64,000 nucleotides of DNA from Actinoallomurus sp963850195 (GTDB taxonomy: Bacteria; Actinomycetota; Actinomycetes; Streptosporangiales; Streptosporangiaceae). Both the position numbers and the translations under genes were made by a program. Positions 7,689 through 16,503 of this stretch are shown here, one piece after another. Every line of letters starts with the position of its first letter. The first letter of the stretch is position 1. The DNA lies in NCBI GenBank assembly GCA_963850195.1, contig CAWKKD010000010.1:248001-312000 (forward strand), given 5' to 3'. A model generated the notes under the pieces. That model did no database searches. It saw only the letters and a list, made by a program, of their open reading frames with translations, and was not told where the DNA came from.

Positions 7689-7976
7689 TCACGCATCGAT
7701 CTTGAACGGGTCGTGCTCGGCCAGCAGTTTGTCCAACCGCGCCTGGTCGACGCGCCCGGCGACCGTGGCCGTTTCCTGGCGGTCTCGTACGCACTTGGCG
7801 AGTGTGAACGTGGAGGTCACCGCGTACAGCAGCGCGAGCCCGAGAAAGGCCCTGATCCATCCGCCGACCGGGAGGTAGGCGATGCCGACCGTGCAGGAGA
7901 CCAACGAGACGCCGAACGAGATGGCCGCCTGGACCAGGAACGCGGGCGTGGTACTGGATTTGACCGTTGTGCTCAT
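7689..7976 (-). CDS. YiaA/YiaB two-helix membrane protein
   Basis: A 95-residue protein. Two transmembrane helices at about residues 11-32 (AFLVQAAISFGVSLVSCTVG) and 38-58 (WIRAFLGLALLYAVTSTFTLA), joined by a short YLPVGGW loop, form the yiaAB two-helix domain. A charged cytosolic tail (KCVRDRQE onward) follows. The ATG at 7976 is chosen because the N-terminus then begins just before the first helix; an upstream in-frame ATG adds 17 residues. Function unknown. Confidence 0.75.
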   Translation of the reverse strand: MSTTVKSSTTPAFLVQAAISFGVSLVSCTVGIAYLPVGGWIRAFLGLALLYAVTSTFTLAKCVRDRQETATVAGRVDQARLDKLLAEHDPFKIDA

Positions 7977-8027
7977 GTCCACATCGTCGGCTCGGCCGGC
8001 CGTGTGCACATGAGCAGGAGTACTCAA

Positions 8028-8885
8028 CTATGGACGCGTTGCGAGCTTCGGGATCAGGCGTACGGCCGGGGTGACGTCGCCGCCGGCGGTCTCGCACGGG
8101 CCTTCGAGGAAGGCCTTGGCGGTGCGCTCGAGGTAGCCGGCGGCCAGGAGGAAGCCGCTGCCGCCCTGGCTGATGCGGCGGACGCCGGCGTCGGCGAGGG
8201 CCTCGACGCTCGGCAGTCCGGGCTGCACCATGACGTTCACGGGTACGCCGGCGGTCTTGCACAGCGCGGCGAGGACGTCGAGGTCGGTGAGCCCGGGCAC
8301 GAACACGCCGCCGGCGCCGGCCTCGGCATAGGCGGTGGCGCGCTCGAGGAGCTCCTGGGGACGCTCTACGCCGGCGGCCAGGCGGGCTCCGAAGTACACG
8401 TCGCACCGGGCGTTGATGAACAGCGGCAGCGAGCGACGCTCCGCGGCGGCGCGTGCCGCTCGTAGCCGGTCGCACTGGGCCTCGATCGAGAACAGCTCTC
8501 CGCGGGCGTCCGGACGGCCGTCCTCGATGTTCACGCCGACCGCGCCGACGGTGATCACGTCGTCGACGGCGGTCGCGACGTCCGACGGCGCGGATCCTTG
8601 GCCCGCCTCGATGTCCGCGGTGACCGGTACGTCGCCCGCGGCGTCCACCATGTCGGCGACGACGTCGAGGACGGTGGCCCAGGGGATCTGCTGTCCGTCC
8701 TGGTAGCCGCGCGCGAGCGCCACGGCGAAGCTGCTCGTGCCGACCGCGGGCGCGCCGGCGAGCGTGAACACGCGTGCGGAGAAGCGGTCCCAGGCGTTGG
8801 CGAGCCGCAGGGGAGTTGCCGCGTCGTGCAGCCGCTGGAACCGCTCGGCCCGGGCGACGTGCGCGGGAGACGGGGTGCTCGGCAT
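8028..8885 (-). CDS. Isocitrate lyase/PEP-mutase superfamily enzyme
   Basis: A 285-residue TIM-barrel protein of the isocitrate lyase/phosphoenolpyruvate mutase superfamily, whose members cleave or form C-C or P-C bonds on 2-hydroxy/oxo acids with Mg2+. Motifs include PLRLANAWD near the N-terminus, the metal-binding DIEAGQG (residues 91-97), VGVNIEDG and FINARCDVYF. The strict isocitrate-lyase KKCGH motif is absent, so it is of the oxaloacetate-hydrolase/PEP-mutase-like subgroup with unknown substrate. The ATG at 8885 follows GAGGGAG; no phosphonate genes are nearby. Confidence 0.85.
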   Translation of the reverse strand: MPSTPSPAHVARAERFQRLHDAATPLRLANAWDRFSARVFTLAGAPAVGTSSFAVALARGYQDGQQIPWATVLDVVADMVDAAGDVPVTADIEAGQGSAPSDVATAVDDVITVGAVGVNIEDGRPDARGELFSIEAQCDRLRAARAAAERRSLPLFINARCDVYFGARLAAGVERPQELLERATAYAEAGAGGVFVPGLTDLDVLAALCKTAGVPVNVMVQPGLPSVEALADAGVRRISQGGSGFLLAAGYLERTAKAFLEGPCETAGGDVTPAVRLIPKLATRP

Positions 8886-9004
8886 GGGCTTCTCCCTCGC
8901 TGGGCGAGTGCCGCCCAAGATCGACTAGCCGCCCACTCTTGTGGACCGGCCGCCGGTCCGTCAATCGCCTCATGAGGCCCGGCCGAGGCCCGGCCAGGCC
9001 GCGG

Positions 9005-9763
9005 TCAGGAGCGGCCGGTGGCCTTCGTGATGTGGTCGCGGATCCAGCCGTCGGCCGCGCGGAGCTCCCACAGGCGGACGACCTCGGGGTCGCTGTCGGC
9101 ACGGTGCCGGGCCAGCCGGTCGAGCACGCCGAGCTGGAGCTGCCGCTTGGTGGCCGCGAAGGTGTCCGCGGGGGTCATGGTGGCCAGCCGCAGGGTCTCC
9201 GCGAGGGCCCGGTCCAGCAACGCGTCCGGCTCGGTGACCTCGTGGACGAGGCCGCGCGCGAGGGCCTCCTGCGGCGGGAACAGCTGGCCGCCGAACACCG
9301 CCTCCCGCGCCTCACGGGTGCCGAGCGCGTACTGCATGATCTCCAGGACGGTCAGCGGGAACGGCACGCCGACCAGCAGCTCCGGGACGCCGATGCCGGC
9401 CTTGCCCGAGGCCATCACGCCGCGGTCGCAGCAGGCGACCAGGACGCAGCCGCCCGCGATCGCGTGGCCGTTGACCGCCGCCACGACCGGCTTGCCGATG
9501 GTGAAGACCGTCTCGAACGTCTCGATCAGCGCCGGGATGAACCGCCGGATGTAGTCCGGTCCGCCGTCGACGATCCGCCACAGGTCGACGCCGGCCGAGA
9601 ACGCCCGTCCCGCGCCCGTCAGGACGATTCCCCGGTGTCGCGTGCCGGCGAGTTCGCGGAACGTCTCGGTGATCGCCTCGAGGAACTCCAGGTCCAGTGC
9701 GTTGACCTTGCCGTGGGCGAGGCGGACCACGGCCACGCCGTCGATCTCGTCGCGCTCGATCAT
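9005..9763 (-). CDS. Enoyl-CoA hydratase/isomerase family protein
   Basis: A 252-residue crotonase-fold protein. Both oxyanion-hole segments are visible (AGRAFSAGVDL at residues 51-61; HAIAGGCVLVACCD at about 100-113), followed by GIGVPELLVGVPFPLTVLE. The second conserved region departs from the GGT pattern of true enoyl-CoA hydratases, so the reaction (hydratase, isomerase or other) is open. GGAGGGA precedes the ATG at 9763. It stands alone; the AT-rich gap 9764-9972 separates it from the divergent lipoprotein gene and probably carries both promoters. Confidence 0.85.
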   Translation of the reverse strand: MIERDEIDGVAVVRLAHGKVNALDLEFLEAITETFRELAGTRHRGIVLTGAGRAFSAGVDLWRIVDGGPDYIRRFIPALIETFETVFTIGKPVVAAVNGHAIAGGCVLVACCDRGVMASGKAGIGVPELLVGVPFPLTVLEIMQYALGTREAREAVFGGQLFPPQEALARGLVHEVTEPDALLDRALAETLRLATMTPADTFAATKRQLQLGVLDRLARHRADSDPEVVRLWELRAADGWIRDHITKATGRS

Positions 9764-9972
9764 CGAGTTCCCTCCGTACACGAACCGAATGTCGTTCTAT
9801 CGAGGCGTGACCCTGCGCCAATCGACCGCATCCCCAGAAAAGGTACAAAAAGTGCAAACTGGTATAGATCGTTTGTGTCACAATCTTGCGCATGTGAGTG
9901 GCTCCGGACGTACCGCGCGCCCGACCGTGGCGCCGCGCCGGACCACGGTTGAGCAAGCTACCGGAGGTCTTC

Positions 9973-10998
9973 ATGACATCCCCCCGCGCCCGCCGGCTGC
10001 ATGCCGGCGTCCTGGTCTCCGCCGCAGTCATGGCCGCGATGACCGGGTGTGGTTCGCAGGACATTGCCGGCCGGACGGCCGCCGCACAGGCGGTCGGCTC
10101 GAGCGCCCACGCCGTGAAGGCGAGCGGCATCGCCGGATGCCCGATGTTCCCCTCTGACAACATTTGGAACAGCGACGTCTCCAAACTGCCCGTCGACTCG
10201 CACTCCGCCGACTATGTGAACTCCATCGGTGCGAGCTCGTCACTGCATCCCGACTTCGGGTCGGGCACCATTGACGGCGCCCCGTTCGGGATGCCGATCA
10301 CGTACGTCAAGAACGACCAGCCCATGGTGAACCCGACTTTCGACTATGCGGACGAGAGTGACCAGGTCGGCTACCCGATCCCGCCCGACGCGGGGATCGA
10401 AGGTGGTCCGGACTCTGACGGAGACCGGCATGTGCTCGTCGTCAACACCGACAGCTGCAAGCTGTACGAGCTGTACGACGCCCACCCCAACGGGTCCTCG
10501 TGGCACGCCGGTTCGGGCGCGGTCTTCGACCTGAACTCGAACGACCTGCGGCCCGAGGGGTGGACCTCCACCGACGCCGCCGGGCTGCCGGTCACCTCCG
10601 GCCTCGTACGCCTCGACGAGGTGCAGGCGGGCAAGATCGACCACGCGCTGCGTATCACGGTCCCGCGCAGCGCGTCGCGCCACGTGTGGCCGGCCCGCCA
10701 CGACGCCTCGTCCTCCGACAGCGCGTCGCTGCCGCCCATGGGCCAGCGCCTGCGGCTGAAGGCCGACGTCGACATCTCCGGTTACCCGCAGGGCGACCAG
10801 GTGATCCTGCAGGCTCTGAAGACCTATGGCGCGATCGTCGCCGACAACGGGTCCGCCTGGTACCTCACCGGTACTCAGGACGAGGGCTGGGACAACGATG
10901 CCCTCAACTCGCTGAAGGGCATCAAGGGCTCGGACTTCGAGGCGGTCGACAGCAGCTCGCTGATGGTCGACGAGGACTCCGGCCAGGCACGTCAGTAA
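9973..10998 (+). CDS. Lipoprotein of unknown function
   Basis: A 341-residue exported protein. The start at ATG 9973 follows GGAGG. A signal peptide with positive n-region (RARRLHAG), hydrophobic core and lipobox-like MTGC puts the lipidated cysteine at residue 26. The mature part begins CPMFPSDNIWNSDVSKLPV and contains PFGMPITYV, RHVLVVNTDSCKLYELYDA and PRSASRHVWPARH. I know this pattern from uncharacterised secreted proteins of actinobacteria and soil bacteria, but cannot name a function. It is flanked downstream by a bidirectional hairpin. Confidence 0.75.
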   Translation: MTSPRARRLHAGVLVSAAVMAAMTGCGSQDIAGRTAAAQAVGSSAHAVKASGIAGCPMFPSDNIWNSDVSKLPVDSHSADYVNSIGASSSLHPDFGSGTIDGAPFGMPITYVKNDQPMVNPTFDYADESDQVGYPIPPDAGIEGGPDSDGDRHVLVVNTDSCKLYELYDAHPNGSSWHAGSGAVFDLNSNDLRPEGWTSTDAAGLPVTSGLVRLDEVQAGKIDHALRITVPRSASRHVWPARHDASSSDSASLPPMGQRLRLKADVDISGYPQGDQVILQALKTYGAIVADNGSAWYLTGTQDEGWDNDALNSLKGIKGSDFEAVDSSSLMVDEDSGQARQ

Positions 10999-11012
10999 CC
11001 GCTGAACGGGCT

Positions 11013-11035
11013 GGGCGGCCATCGAACGGCCGCCC
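11013..11035. terminator. Bidirectional terminator hairpin
   Basis: GGGCGGCC-ATCGAAC-GGCCGCCC forms an 8-bp perfect stem, extendable by the flanking GGGC/GGCC. It lies between the convergent lipoprotein gene (stop 10998) and phosphotransferase gene (stop 11044), and so can serve both. Confidence 0.7.
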
Positions 11036-11043
11036 GGCCCCGA

Positions 11044-11925
11044 TCAGCCGAGGACCTCACGGATCACGTGCCGTGAGTTGGCCGCGAGCGCCGGGTTCGT
11101 GTTCCGGTAGTACGGAAGCTGGATGAGCGAGATCGACAGCGCCCAGCCGCGGCCCCGCGCCCAGGTCGCGTCGTCGATCCCCAGGGCGGCGCGGAAGACG
11201 TCCCGCGCGTCGGCGGGGAGCAGGTTCCACGCCACGATCAGGTCGACCGTAGGGTCGCCCACCCCGGCGCAACCGAAGTCGATGACGCCGCTCAGCCGCG
11301 CGTCCGTGAGCAGCGCGTTCCCCGGCGACAGGTCGCCGTGAACCCAGGCGGGCCCGCCGGACCATTCGGGGATCCGCAGGGCCTCCTCCCACGCCGCGGT
11401 CACCGCGCCGGTGTCGACGAGCCCGTGCAGGTCCTCGATCGCGGCGCGCGTCGGAGCGTCCCGGGTGGCCAGCGGAGCGCCACGGCCCGCGGGCGGCCCG
11501 TCCGCGGGGTCGATTCGCCGCAGCGCGGTGACGAACTCCGCCAGATCCTTGGCGAGCACGTCGGGTTCGGCGACGCGGCCTGCGACCGGGTTCGTGCCGT
11601 CGAGCCAGCGGAAGACGGACCAGTGCCACGGGTAGCCCTCGGCGGGGTGTCCCTTCCCGAGCGGGGTGGGGACGGCCACCGGAAGCAGCGGGGCGAGCCG
11701 CGGTAGCCACCGCTGCTCCCGGTCGACGGTGTCGGCTGCACCTCCGATCCGGGGGAGGCGTACGGCCATGTCCTCGCCGAGGCGGTACATCGCGTTGTCC
11801 GTCCCGGAGGACTCGACCCGCTCCAGGGGAAGGTCCGCCCACCGGGGAAACTGCCCGGAGACCAGCCGGCGTACGAGAGACGCGTCGATGTCCACCTCGT
11901 CGGCATGCATCCTGCGAGTGCCCAT
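11044..11925 (-). CDS. Aminoglycoside phosphotransferase (APH)-family kinase
   Basis: A 293-residue small-molecule kinase-like protein. The catalytic loop WVHGDLSPGNALL has the APH pattern HGDxxxxN, and VIDFGCAGVGDPTVDL is the metal-binding DFG-like segment. The N-terminal lobe carries MAVRLPRI as the ATP-site lysine/arginine region. Such proteins phosphorylate aminoglycosides, sugars or amino alcohols; the substrate is not predictable and resistance should not be assumed. The ATG at 11925 is preferred (a second ATG lies 15 nt later). It lies 22 bp after the acyl-CoA ligase gene on the same strand. Confidence 0.85.
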   Translation of the reverse strand: MGTRRMHADEVDIDASLVRRLVSGQFPRWADLPLERVESSGTDNAMYRLGEDMAVRLPRIGGAADTVDREQRWLPRLAPLLPVAVPTPLGKGHPAEGYPWHWSVFRWLDGTNPVAGRVAEPDVLAKDLAEFVTALRRIDPADGPPAGRGAPLATRDAPTRAAIEDLHGLVDTGAVTAAWEEALRIPEWSGGPAWVHGDLSPGNALLTDARLSGVIDFGCAGVGDPTVDLIVAWNLLPADARDVFRAALGIDDATWARGRGWALSISLIQLPYYRNTNPALAANSRHVIREVLG

Positions 11926-11947
11926 GAGGCCCTCTGTACCAGAGCCG

Positions 11948-13555
11948 TCAGCCGCCGGTGGCGGGAAGGTGTTTGTGGACGAGCTTGCCGGTGGGGTTTC
12001 GGGGGAGTTCGTCGAGGAACACGAACTCACGCGGCACCTTGAAGCGGGCGAGGTTTTCCTTGACGTACCGGCGCAGCTCGGCGACGTCCGGGGCGTCGCC
12101 GGCGGCGACCAGGTACGCGACCAGCCGCTGGCCGTACTCCTCGTCGTCGATGCCGATCACGGCGGCGTCGGCGATGGCGGGGTGCCGGCTGAGGGTGTCC
12201 TCGACCTCCTGCGGGTAGACGTTCTCGCCGCCAGAGATGATCATGTCGTCGTCCCGGCCGTCGACGTAGAGCCGGCCCTCGGTGTCGAGGCGGCCGCGGT
12301 CGCCGGTGTTCATCAGCCCGTCCACGATCTGCTTGCCGCCACCGCCGGTGTAGCCGCCGAACACCATCGGGCCGCCGACGAAGATGGTGCCGCGCTCACC
12401 GGCCGGGACCGGGTCGCCCGACGCGTCCAGGACGCGCACCGGAACGCCGATCGTGGGGACGCCGACCGTACCGGAGGCGGTGCGCAGGTCGTGTGGGGTG
12501 GCGATCGCCGCGATGCCGATCTCGGTGGAGCCGTAGCCGTTGAACAGCACGTCCCCGAACTCCTCCAGGACGCGTTCGGCGAGCTCGGGGCGGAGCGGTG
12601 CGCCGCCGGACAGGATCGTGTGCAGGCTGCCGGTGTCGTACCGCGACCGGGTGTGTTCGGGCAGGCCGAGGACGCGGAGCAGCATGACGGGGACGGCGGC
12701 CACGAACGCGACCCGGTGCCCGGCGATGTCGGCGAGGACCTGTTCCGGGTCGAAGCCGCGGCGCAGGACGACCGGGGCGCGCAGGAGCACCCCCAGGGCC
12801 CAGGTGACGAGCCCGAACCCATGGTAGAGCGGCGGGCCGACCAGGACCGGGTCGCCCACGCGCAGCCTGCTGCGGCGCAGGATGGTCGCGGTCGGGCCGA
12901 CCACGGCGAGCGGGTCGAGACGGCGCGGCGCCCCCTTGGGCGCCCCGGTCGTACCCGAGGTCAGGATCGTGATGTTCCCGGACGGGACCGGACCGGCCGC
13001 TCGATGGGGCGGATGGTCGGCGACCATGCCGTGCAGCGTCGGGCGTCCGGGCGCGGGGTCCCGCGACCACGCGTCGAGCACCGCGATGCCGTGCCCGTCG
13101 AGGCGGGGCAGGAACTCCTCGTCCGCGACCACCAGGTCCGGCCGGTTCCGCTCGAAGACGGCGCCGAGCTGGGGCGCGGAGAACTCGGTGTTGAGGTAGA
13201 CGAGGTCGGCGCCGAGACGGCTCGCGGCCAGCGTGGCGACGAGGAAGCCGCGGTGGTTGCGGCACATCACCGCGACGGTGCCGCCCGGGCCGACGCCGTA
13301 CCGCTCGGAGATGCCGGTGGCGAGCCGGGACCCGGCGTCGTCGAGCTCGGCGTACGTCATCGTGCCGAGCTCGTCGATGACGGCGGGCGCGTCCGGAGCG
13401 TGGATCGCGGCGACCGTCACGAGCGTCGCCGCCGAGCTTCCGGTCGTGCGGTAGGCCCGGACCATGCGCCGGAACAGGCGCGGCCGGAGCCGGCCCAGCA
13501 GGCCCGACCCGGCCAGGGCCCGTACGGTGTGCCCGAGGACGGCGATCCTGCTCAT
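11948..13555 (-). CDS. Acyl-CoA ligase, AMP-forming (FadD-like)
   Basis: A 535-residue ANL-superfamily enzyme that activates a carboxylic acid to acyl-AMP and then acyl-CoA. Motifs in order: ILTSGTTGAPKGA (P-loop), FNGYGSTEIGI (A5), MNTGDRGRLD, the DDMIISGGENVYPQEVE hinge, and NPTGKLVHK with the A10 lysine. The start ATG overlaps the stop of the upstream SDR gene (ATGA), so the two are coupled. The substrate is probably a medium/long-chain or branched acid, but this is not decidable. The divergent TetR regulator likely controls both. Confidence 0.9.
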   Translation of the reverse strand: MSRIAVLGHTVRALAGSGLLGRLRPRLFRRMVRAYRTTGSSAATLVTVAAIHAPDAPAVIDELGTMTYAELDDAGSRLATGISERYGVGPGGTVAVMCRNHRGFLVATLAASRLGADLVYLNTEFSAPQLGAVFERNRPDLVVADEEFLPRLDGHGIAVLDAWSRDPAPGRPTLHGMVADHPPHRAAGPVPSGNITILTSGTTGAPKGAPRRLDPLAVVGPTATILRRSRLRVGDPVLVGPPLYHGFGLVTWALGVLLRAPVVLRRGFDPEQVLADIAGHRVAFVAAVPVMLLRVLGLPEHTRSRYDTGSLHTILSGGAPLRPELAERVLEEFGDVLFNGYGSTEIGIAAIATPHDLRTASGTVGVPTIGVPVRVLDASGDPVPAGERGTIFVGGPMVFGGYTGGGGKQIVDGLMNTGDRGRLDTEGRLYVDGRDDDMIISGGENVYPQEVEDTLSRHPAIADAAVIGIDDEEYGQRLVAYLVAAGDAPDVAELRRYVKENLARFKVPREFVFLDELPRNPTGKLVHKHLPATGG

Positions 13556-14469
13556 GAGCGGGTCCTCTTCTCTCCGTTGTCGCGTCCGCGGCGGTACAGC
13601 CCCGCGACGATCCGTTCCCAGGGGCGCCTGCCGATGGCGAACGTGGCCTCCGCGACGCCGGCCCACCACGGGCTGATCTTCGGCGGGCGGTGCACGATGG
13701 CCCTGGCCACGAGCTGGGCGGCCTGCTCCGCGCTGAGCCCGGGGACGTTGTCGAAGATCCCGGTCGGGGCGCTCATCCGGGTACGGATCAGCGCCATGTA
13801 GATCGAGGTCGCGGTGACGCCGTCGGCGGCGGCCTCGGCCGCCGCGCAGCGGAAGAACACGTCGAAGGCGGTCTTGGAGGCCTGGTAGGCGGCCCAGCGC
13901 GGCCCTGGCGGGAGCCGGGCCCCGATGCTCGAGATGTTGATCAGGTGGCCCTGCCCGCGGGCCCGCATCGAGGGCAACAGGGCCAGGGTGAGCTGTACGG
14001 GTCCGAGGTAGTTCACCCCGATGGTGCGCTCGAAGTCGTGGAACCGGCCGGCGGATTCCGCCAGTGACCGGCGGATGGACTTGCCCGCGTTATGGATGAT
14101 CACGTCGAGGTGCCCGTGCCGTTCGAGCAGGACCCCGGCGAGCGCCTCGACCTCGGCCTTGTCCGACAGGTCGGCCGGGTACGCGTGGGCGGTCCCTCCG
14201 GCACCGGTGATCGCATCCGCGACCTCCTTCAGGGCCTCCGCGGTACGGGCGACCAGCAGCACGGTCGCGCCGGCCTCGGCGAGGAGCCGGGCGGTGGCCG
14301 CCCCCAGCCCGTACGAGGCGCCGGTGATCAGGATGGTCCGGCCGTCGACCTCGCGTCGCAGGCGGGACTCGTCGACGCGGGTACGCGGGTTGACCAGCCA
14401 CGCGGCGGTCCTGCTGCGTGCCACGCCGGCCGCCAGCGGATGGTCCAGGACGGCCTTCAGGGTCGGCAT
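13552..14469 (-). CDS. Short-chain dehydrogenase/reductase
   Basis: A 305-residue classical-type SDR. The nucleotide-binding glycine motif TGASYGLGAA is near residue 50, IHNAGKSIRR corresponds to NAG, the catalytic serine lies in LINISSIG, and YQASKTAFD supplies the YxxxK pair. The roughly 40-residue N-terminal extension and C-terminal tail (RPWERIVAGLYRRG) are like SDRs found beside FadD enzymes in mycobacteria-type lipid operons. It is the first gene of a two-gene operon with the ligase, transcribed away from the tetR-type gene. Confidence 0.9.
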   Translation of the reverse strand: MPTLKAVLDHPLAAGVARSRTAAWLVNPRTRVDESRLRREVDGRTILITGASYGLGAATARLLAEAGATVLLVARTAEALKEVADAITGAGGTAHAYPADLSDKAEVEALAGVLLERHGHLDVIIHNAGKSIRRSLAESAGRFHDFERTIGVNYLGPVQLTLALLPSMRARGQGHLINISSIGARLPPGPRWAAYQASKTAFDVFFRCAAAEAAADGVTATSIYMALIRTRMSAPTGIFDNVPGLSAEQAAQLVARAIVHRPPKISPWWAGVAEATFAIGRRPWERIVAGLYRRGRDNGEKRTRS

Positions 14470-14490
14470 CGGGGGGGCCTCCGGGCAAAC

Positions 14491-14527
14491 TGGAATATTG
14501 GCGTTATTTGAATATCAGCAATATCCA
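14491..14527. promoter_or_regulatory. Inverted-repeat operator candidate in divergent SDR/tetR-type promoter region
   Basis: An AT-rich gap inside very GC-rich DNA. TGGAATATTG at 14491-14500 pairs with CAATATCCA at 14519-14527, with perfect ATATTG/CAATAT arms separated by 18 nt. It lies between the divergent starts at 14469 and 14554, where a TetR-family operator is expected. Confidence 0.5.
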
Positions 14528-14553
14528 GATCTTGGCAACACTAGACTGCCCGT

Positions 14554-15162
14554 ATGGCTCGCCTCACCCGCGCCGAGACCCAGGCCAGGAACCGCCGGCT
14601 GCTGCTGCACACCGCCCGCGAGCTCTTCCTGCGGGACGGCTACCAGGCCACCTCGATCGCCGTGATCGCCGACGAGGCGGGCTTTTCCACCGGCGCGGTG
14701 TACTCCAACTTCGGCACCAAGGCCGAGATGGCGCTCCACGTGCTGGGCGAGATCCAGGCCGAGCGGATGGCCCACCTCGACGAGATCCTGGCCGTGCCCT
14801 TCACGGCCGAAGCCGCGCTGCCCCGGCTGCGCGCCTGGGCCGAGGCCGCCATCGACTCCGGATGGCCGCGGCTGGAGCTGGAGTTCGCGCTCGAGGCCAG
14901 GGGCGACCAGGACCTGGTCAGCGTCGAGGCCGCGCGGCAGCGCGCCATCGTCGACGTCGTCGCGGGGGCCATCGACCGCGCGGGGCTCGGCGGGACGGTG
15001 CCCGCCCGCGCCTTCGCGGAGGCCGCGCTCAACCTGGCCATCGGCCTGGCCATCCGGCGGATGGTGGACCCGAAGGTGTCCGTCGACGTCCTGCTCGACC
15101 TGCTCGGCGGCGTGTTCACGCCCGCCGGCCGGGACACCGCGGAGGCCTCCGCCGGTCCGTGA
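14554..15162 (+). CDS. TetR family transcriptional regulator
   Basis: A 202-residue one-component regulator. The N-terminal helix-turn-helix (residues 9-55) contains LHTARELFLRDGYQATSIAVIADEAGFSTGAVYSNFGTK, the canonical TetR signature; the rest is a variable helical ligand-binding domain (LELEFALEARGD). It is divergent from the SDR/acyl-CoA-ligase operon and followed 61 bp later by an MFS transporter, so it likely controls acid uptake and activation. The ligand may be an acyl-CoA, as for several FadD-linked TetR proteins (inference). Confidence 0.9.
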   Translation: MARLTRAETQARNRRLLLHTARELFLRDGYQATSIAVIADEAGFSTGAVYSNFGTKAEMALHVLGEIQAERMAHLDEILAVPFTAEAALPRLRAWAEAAIDSGWPRLELEFALEARGDQDLVSVEAARQRAIVDVVAGAIDRAGLGGTVPARAFAEAALNLAIGLAIRRMVDPKVSVDVLLDLLGGVFTPAGRDTAEASAGP

Positions 15163-15223
15163 CCTCCCGACGCTTGCCTCGCCGTGAACCTGGACCCGGC
15201 GTCCGCCGGGAAGAGATGTCAGT

Positions 15224-16489
15224 GTGAGACGTAAGCAGGCCGCCCTGACGCCCGCACAGCGCAGCGCCTTCCTCGGGTCGTTCGGCGGCTGGGCCATGGA
15301 CGGCTACAACTGGACGATCTTCACCCTGGTCCTGGCGCCGGCCATGACGGTCCTCCTGCCGAGGTCGGGCATTGCCGGAACCCCGGAGAACGTCGGCTAC
15401 CACGGGGAGATCAGCACCGCGATATTCCTCGCCGGCTGGGGCTGCTCGTTCATCTGGGGCGTGCTCGCCGACCGCTTCGGCCGCAAGCCGGCGATGATCG
15501 GCAGCATCCTGATGTACGCGGTCTTCACGGCCCTGGCCGGCCTCGCCACCAACGTCTGGGAGTGGAACCTCTTCCGCTTCCTGTGCGCGGTCGGCGTCGG
15601 CGGCGAATGGGCGACGGCCGGCACGCTCATCGCCGAGACCGTGCCGGAGTCGGCGCGGGAGCGGTTCGGCGGCCTCATGCACTCCGCCGCCTACCTCGGG
15701 GTGCTCGGCGCCTCGGCGGTCTACCTGGCGTTCGGCGGGTTCCTCGGCTGGCGGGGGATGTTCTTCAGCGGGCTGCTGCCCGCGCTGCTCATCTTCTTCG
15801 TCCGCGGCAAGATCGAGGAGCCCGGGCGATGGCGCGAACGGGCCCGTACCGGCTCGCTGCTGGACCCGATCCGGCAGGTGCTCCGGCCGCCCTACCTGCG
15901 GCGTACGGTGATCAACATCGTGCTCCTGGTGGTCTGCGTGATCGGGCTGTGGGCGGGGGCGATCTACGTGCCCACCGCGATCACCGAACTCGCCGAGCAG
16001 GAGGGGTACTCGCGGTCGGCCACCGTCCACCTGGCCAGCCTGGGCGCCGGCGTCGTCGCGGTCTTCTCCGTCCTCGGCTGCTGCGCGGTGCCGGCGATGG
16101 TGCGGAGGATCGGCCGCCGGAACGCCCTGGCCCTGCTGTACCTCCTCATGATCATCGGGATCATCGGGACGTACGGGGTGGCCTACGCGGCCCACGACCT
16201 GCTGCTCCTGTTCGCGTTCCTGCCGATCCTCGGGCTCGGCGGAGCGGACTTCGCGGTCTTCACCATCTGGCTGCCCGAGCAGTACCCGACGGCGATGCGG
16301 GCGACCGCCTTCGCGTTCATCACGACGATGTGCCGCTGGGTCGGCGCGGCCGGCACGTTGCTGATCGGCTTCGGCATCCACCTCACGGGCTCGCTCGTGG
16401 TACCGCTCACGCTGACCGCCGTGCCGTTCCTCCTCGGCGCGATCCTGCCGCTGGCCCACGAGACGAAGGGTGCCCCGCTCCCGAGCTGA
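15224..16489 (+). CDS. MFS transporter (metabolite:proton symporter type)
   Basis: A 421-residue 12-helix major-facilitator protein. The N-terminal helix region SFGGWAMDGYNWTIFTLVLAP and loop 2-3 GVLADRFGRKPAM are typical of organic-acid/aromatic-acid:H+ symporters (D-R-x-G-R-K signature), and the helix-4/5 segment GGEWATAGTLIAE also fits this group. It follows the TetR gene and faces away from the SDR/ligase operon, so uptake of the acid that those enzymes activate is a reasonable guess. Start GTG at 15224. It converges on the AlkB-like gene 14 bp later. Confidence 0.85.
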   Translation: MRRKQAALTPAQRSAFLGSFGGWAMDGYNWTIFTLVLAPAMTVLLPRSGIAGTPENVGYHGEISTAIFLAGWGCSFIWGVLADRFGRKPAMIGSILMYAVFTALAGLATNVWEWNLFRFLCAVGVGGEWATAGTLIAETVPESARERFGGLMHSAAYLGVLGASAVYLAFGGFLGWRGMFFSGLLPALLIFFVRGKIEEPGRWRERARTGSLLDPIRQVLRPPYLRRTVINIVLLVVCVIGLWAGAIYVPTAITELAEQEGYSRSATVHLASLGAGVVAVFSVLGCCAVPAMVRRIGRRNALALLYLLMIIGIIGTYGVAYAAHDLLLLFAFLPILGLGGADFAVFTIWLPEQYPTAMRATAFAFITTMCRWVGAAGTLLIGFGIHLTGSLVVPLTLTAVPFLLGAILPLAHETKGAPLPS

Positions 16490-16503
16490 GGACGACCGCC
16501 CGG

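Noticed and set aside
11666..13801. 711-codon rightward open frame opposite the acyl-CoA ligase
   Set aside because: The ligase frame has every ANL motif; the opposite frame is Gly/Arg/Asp low-complexity.
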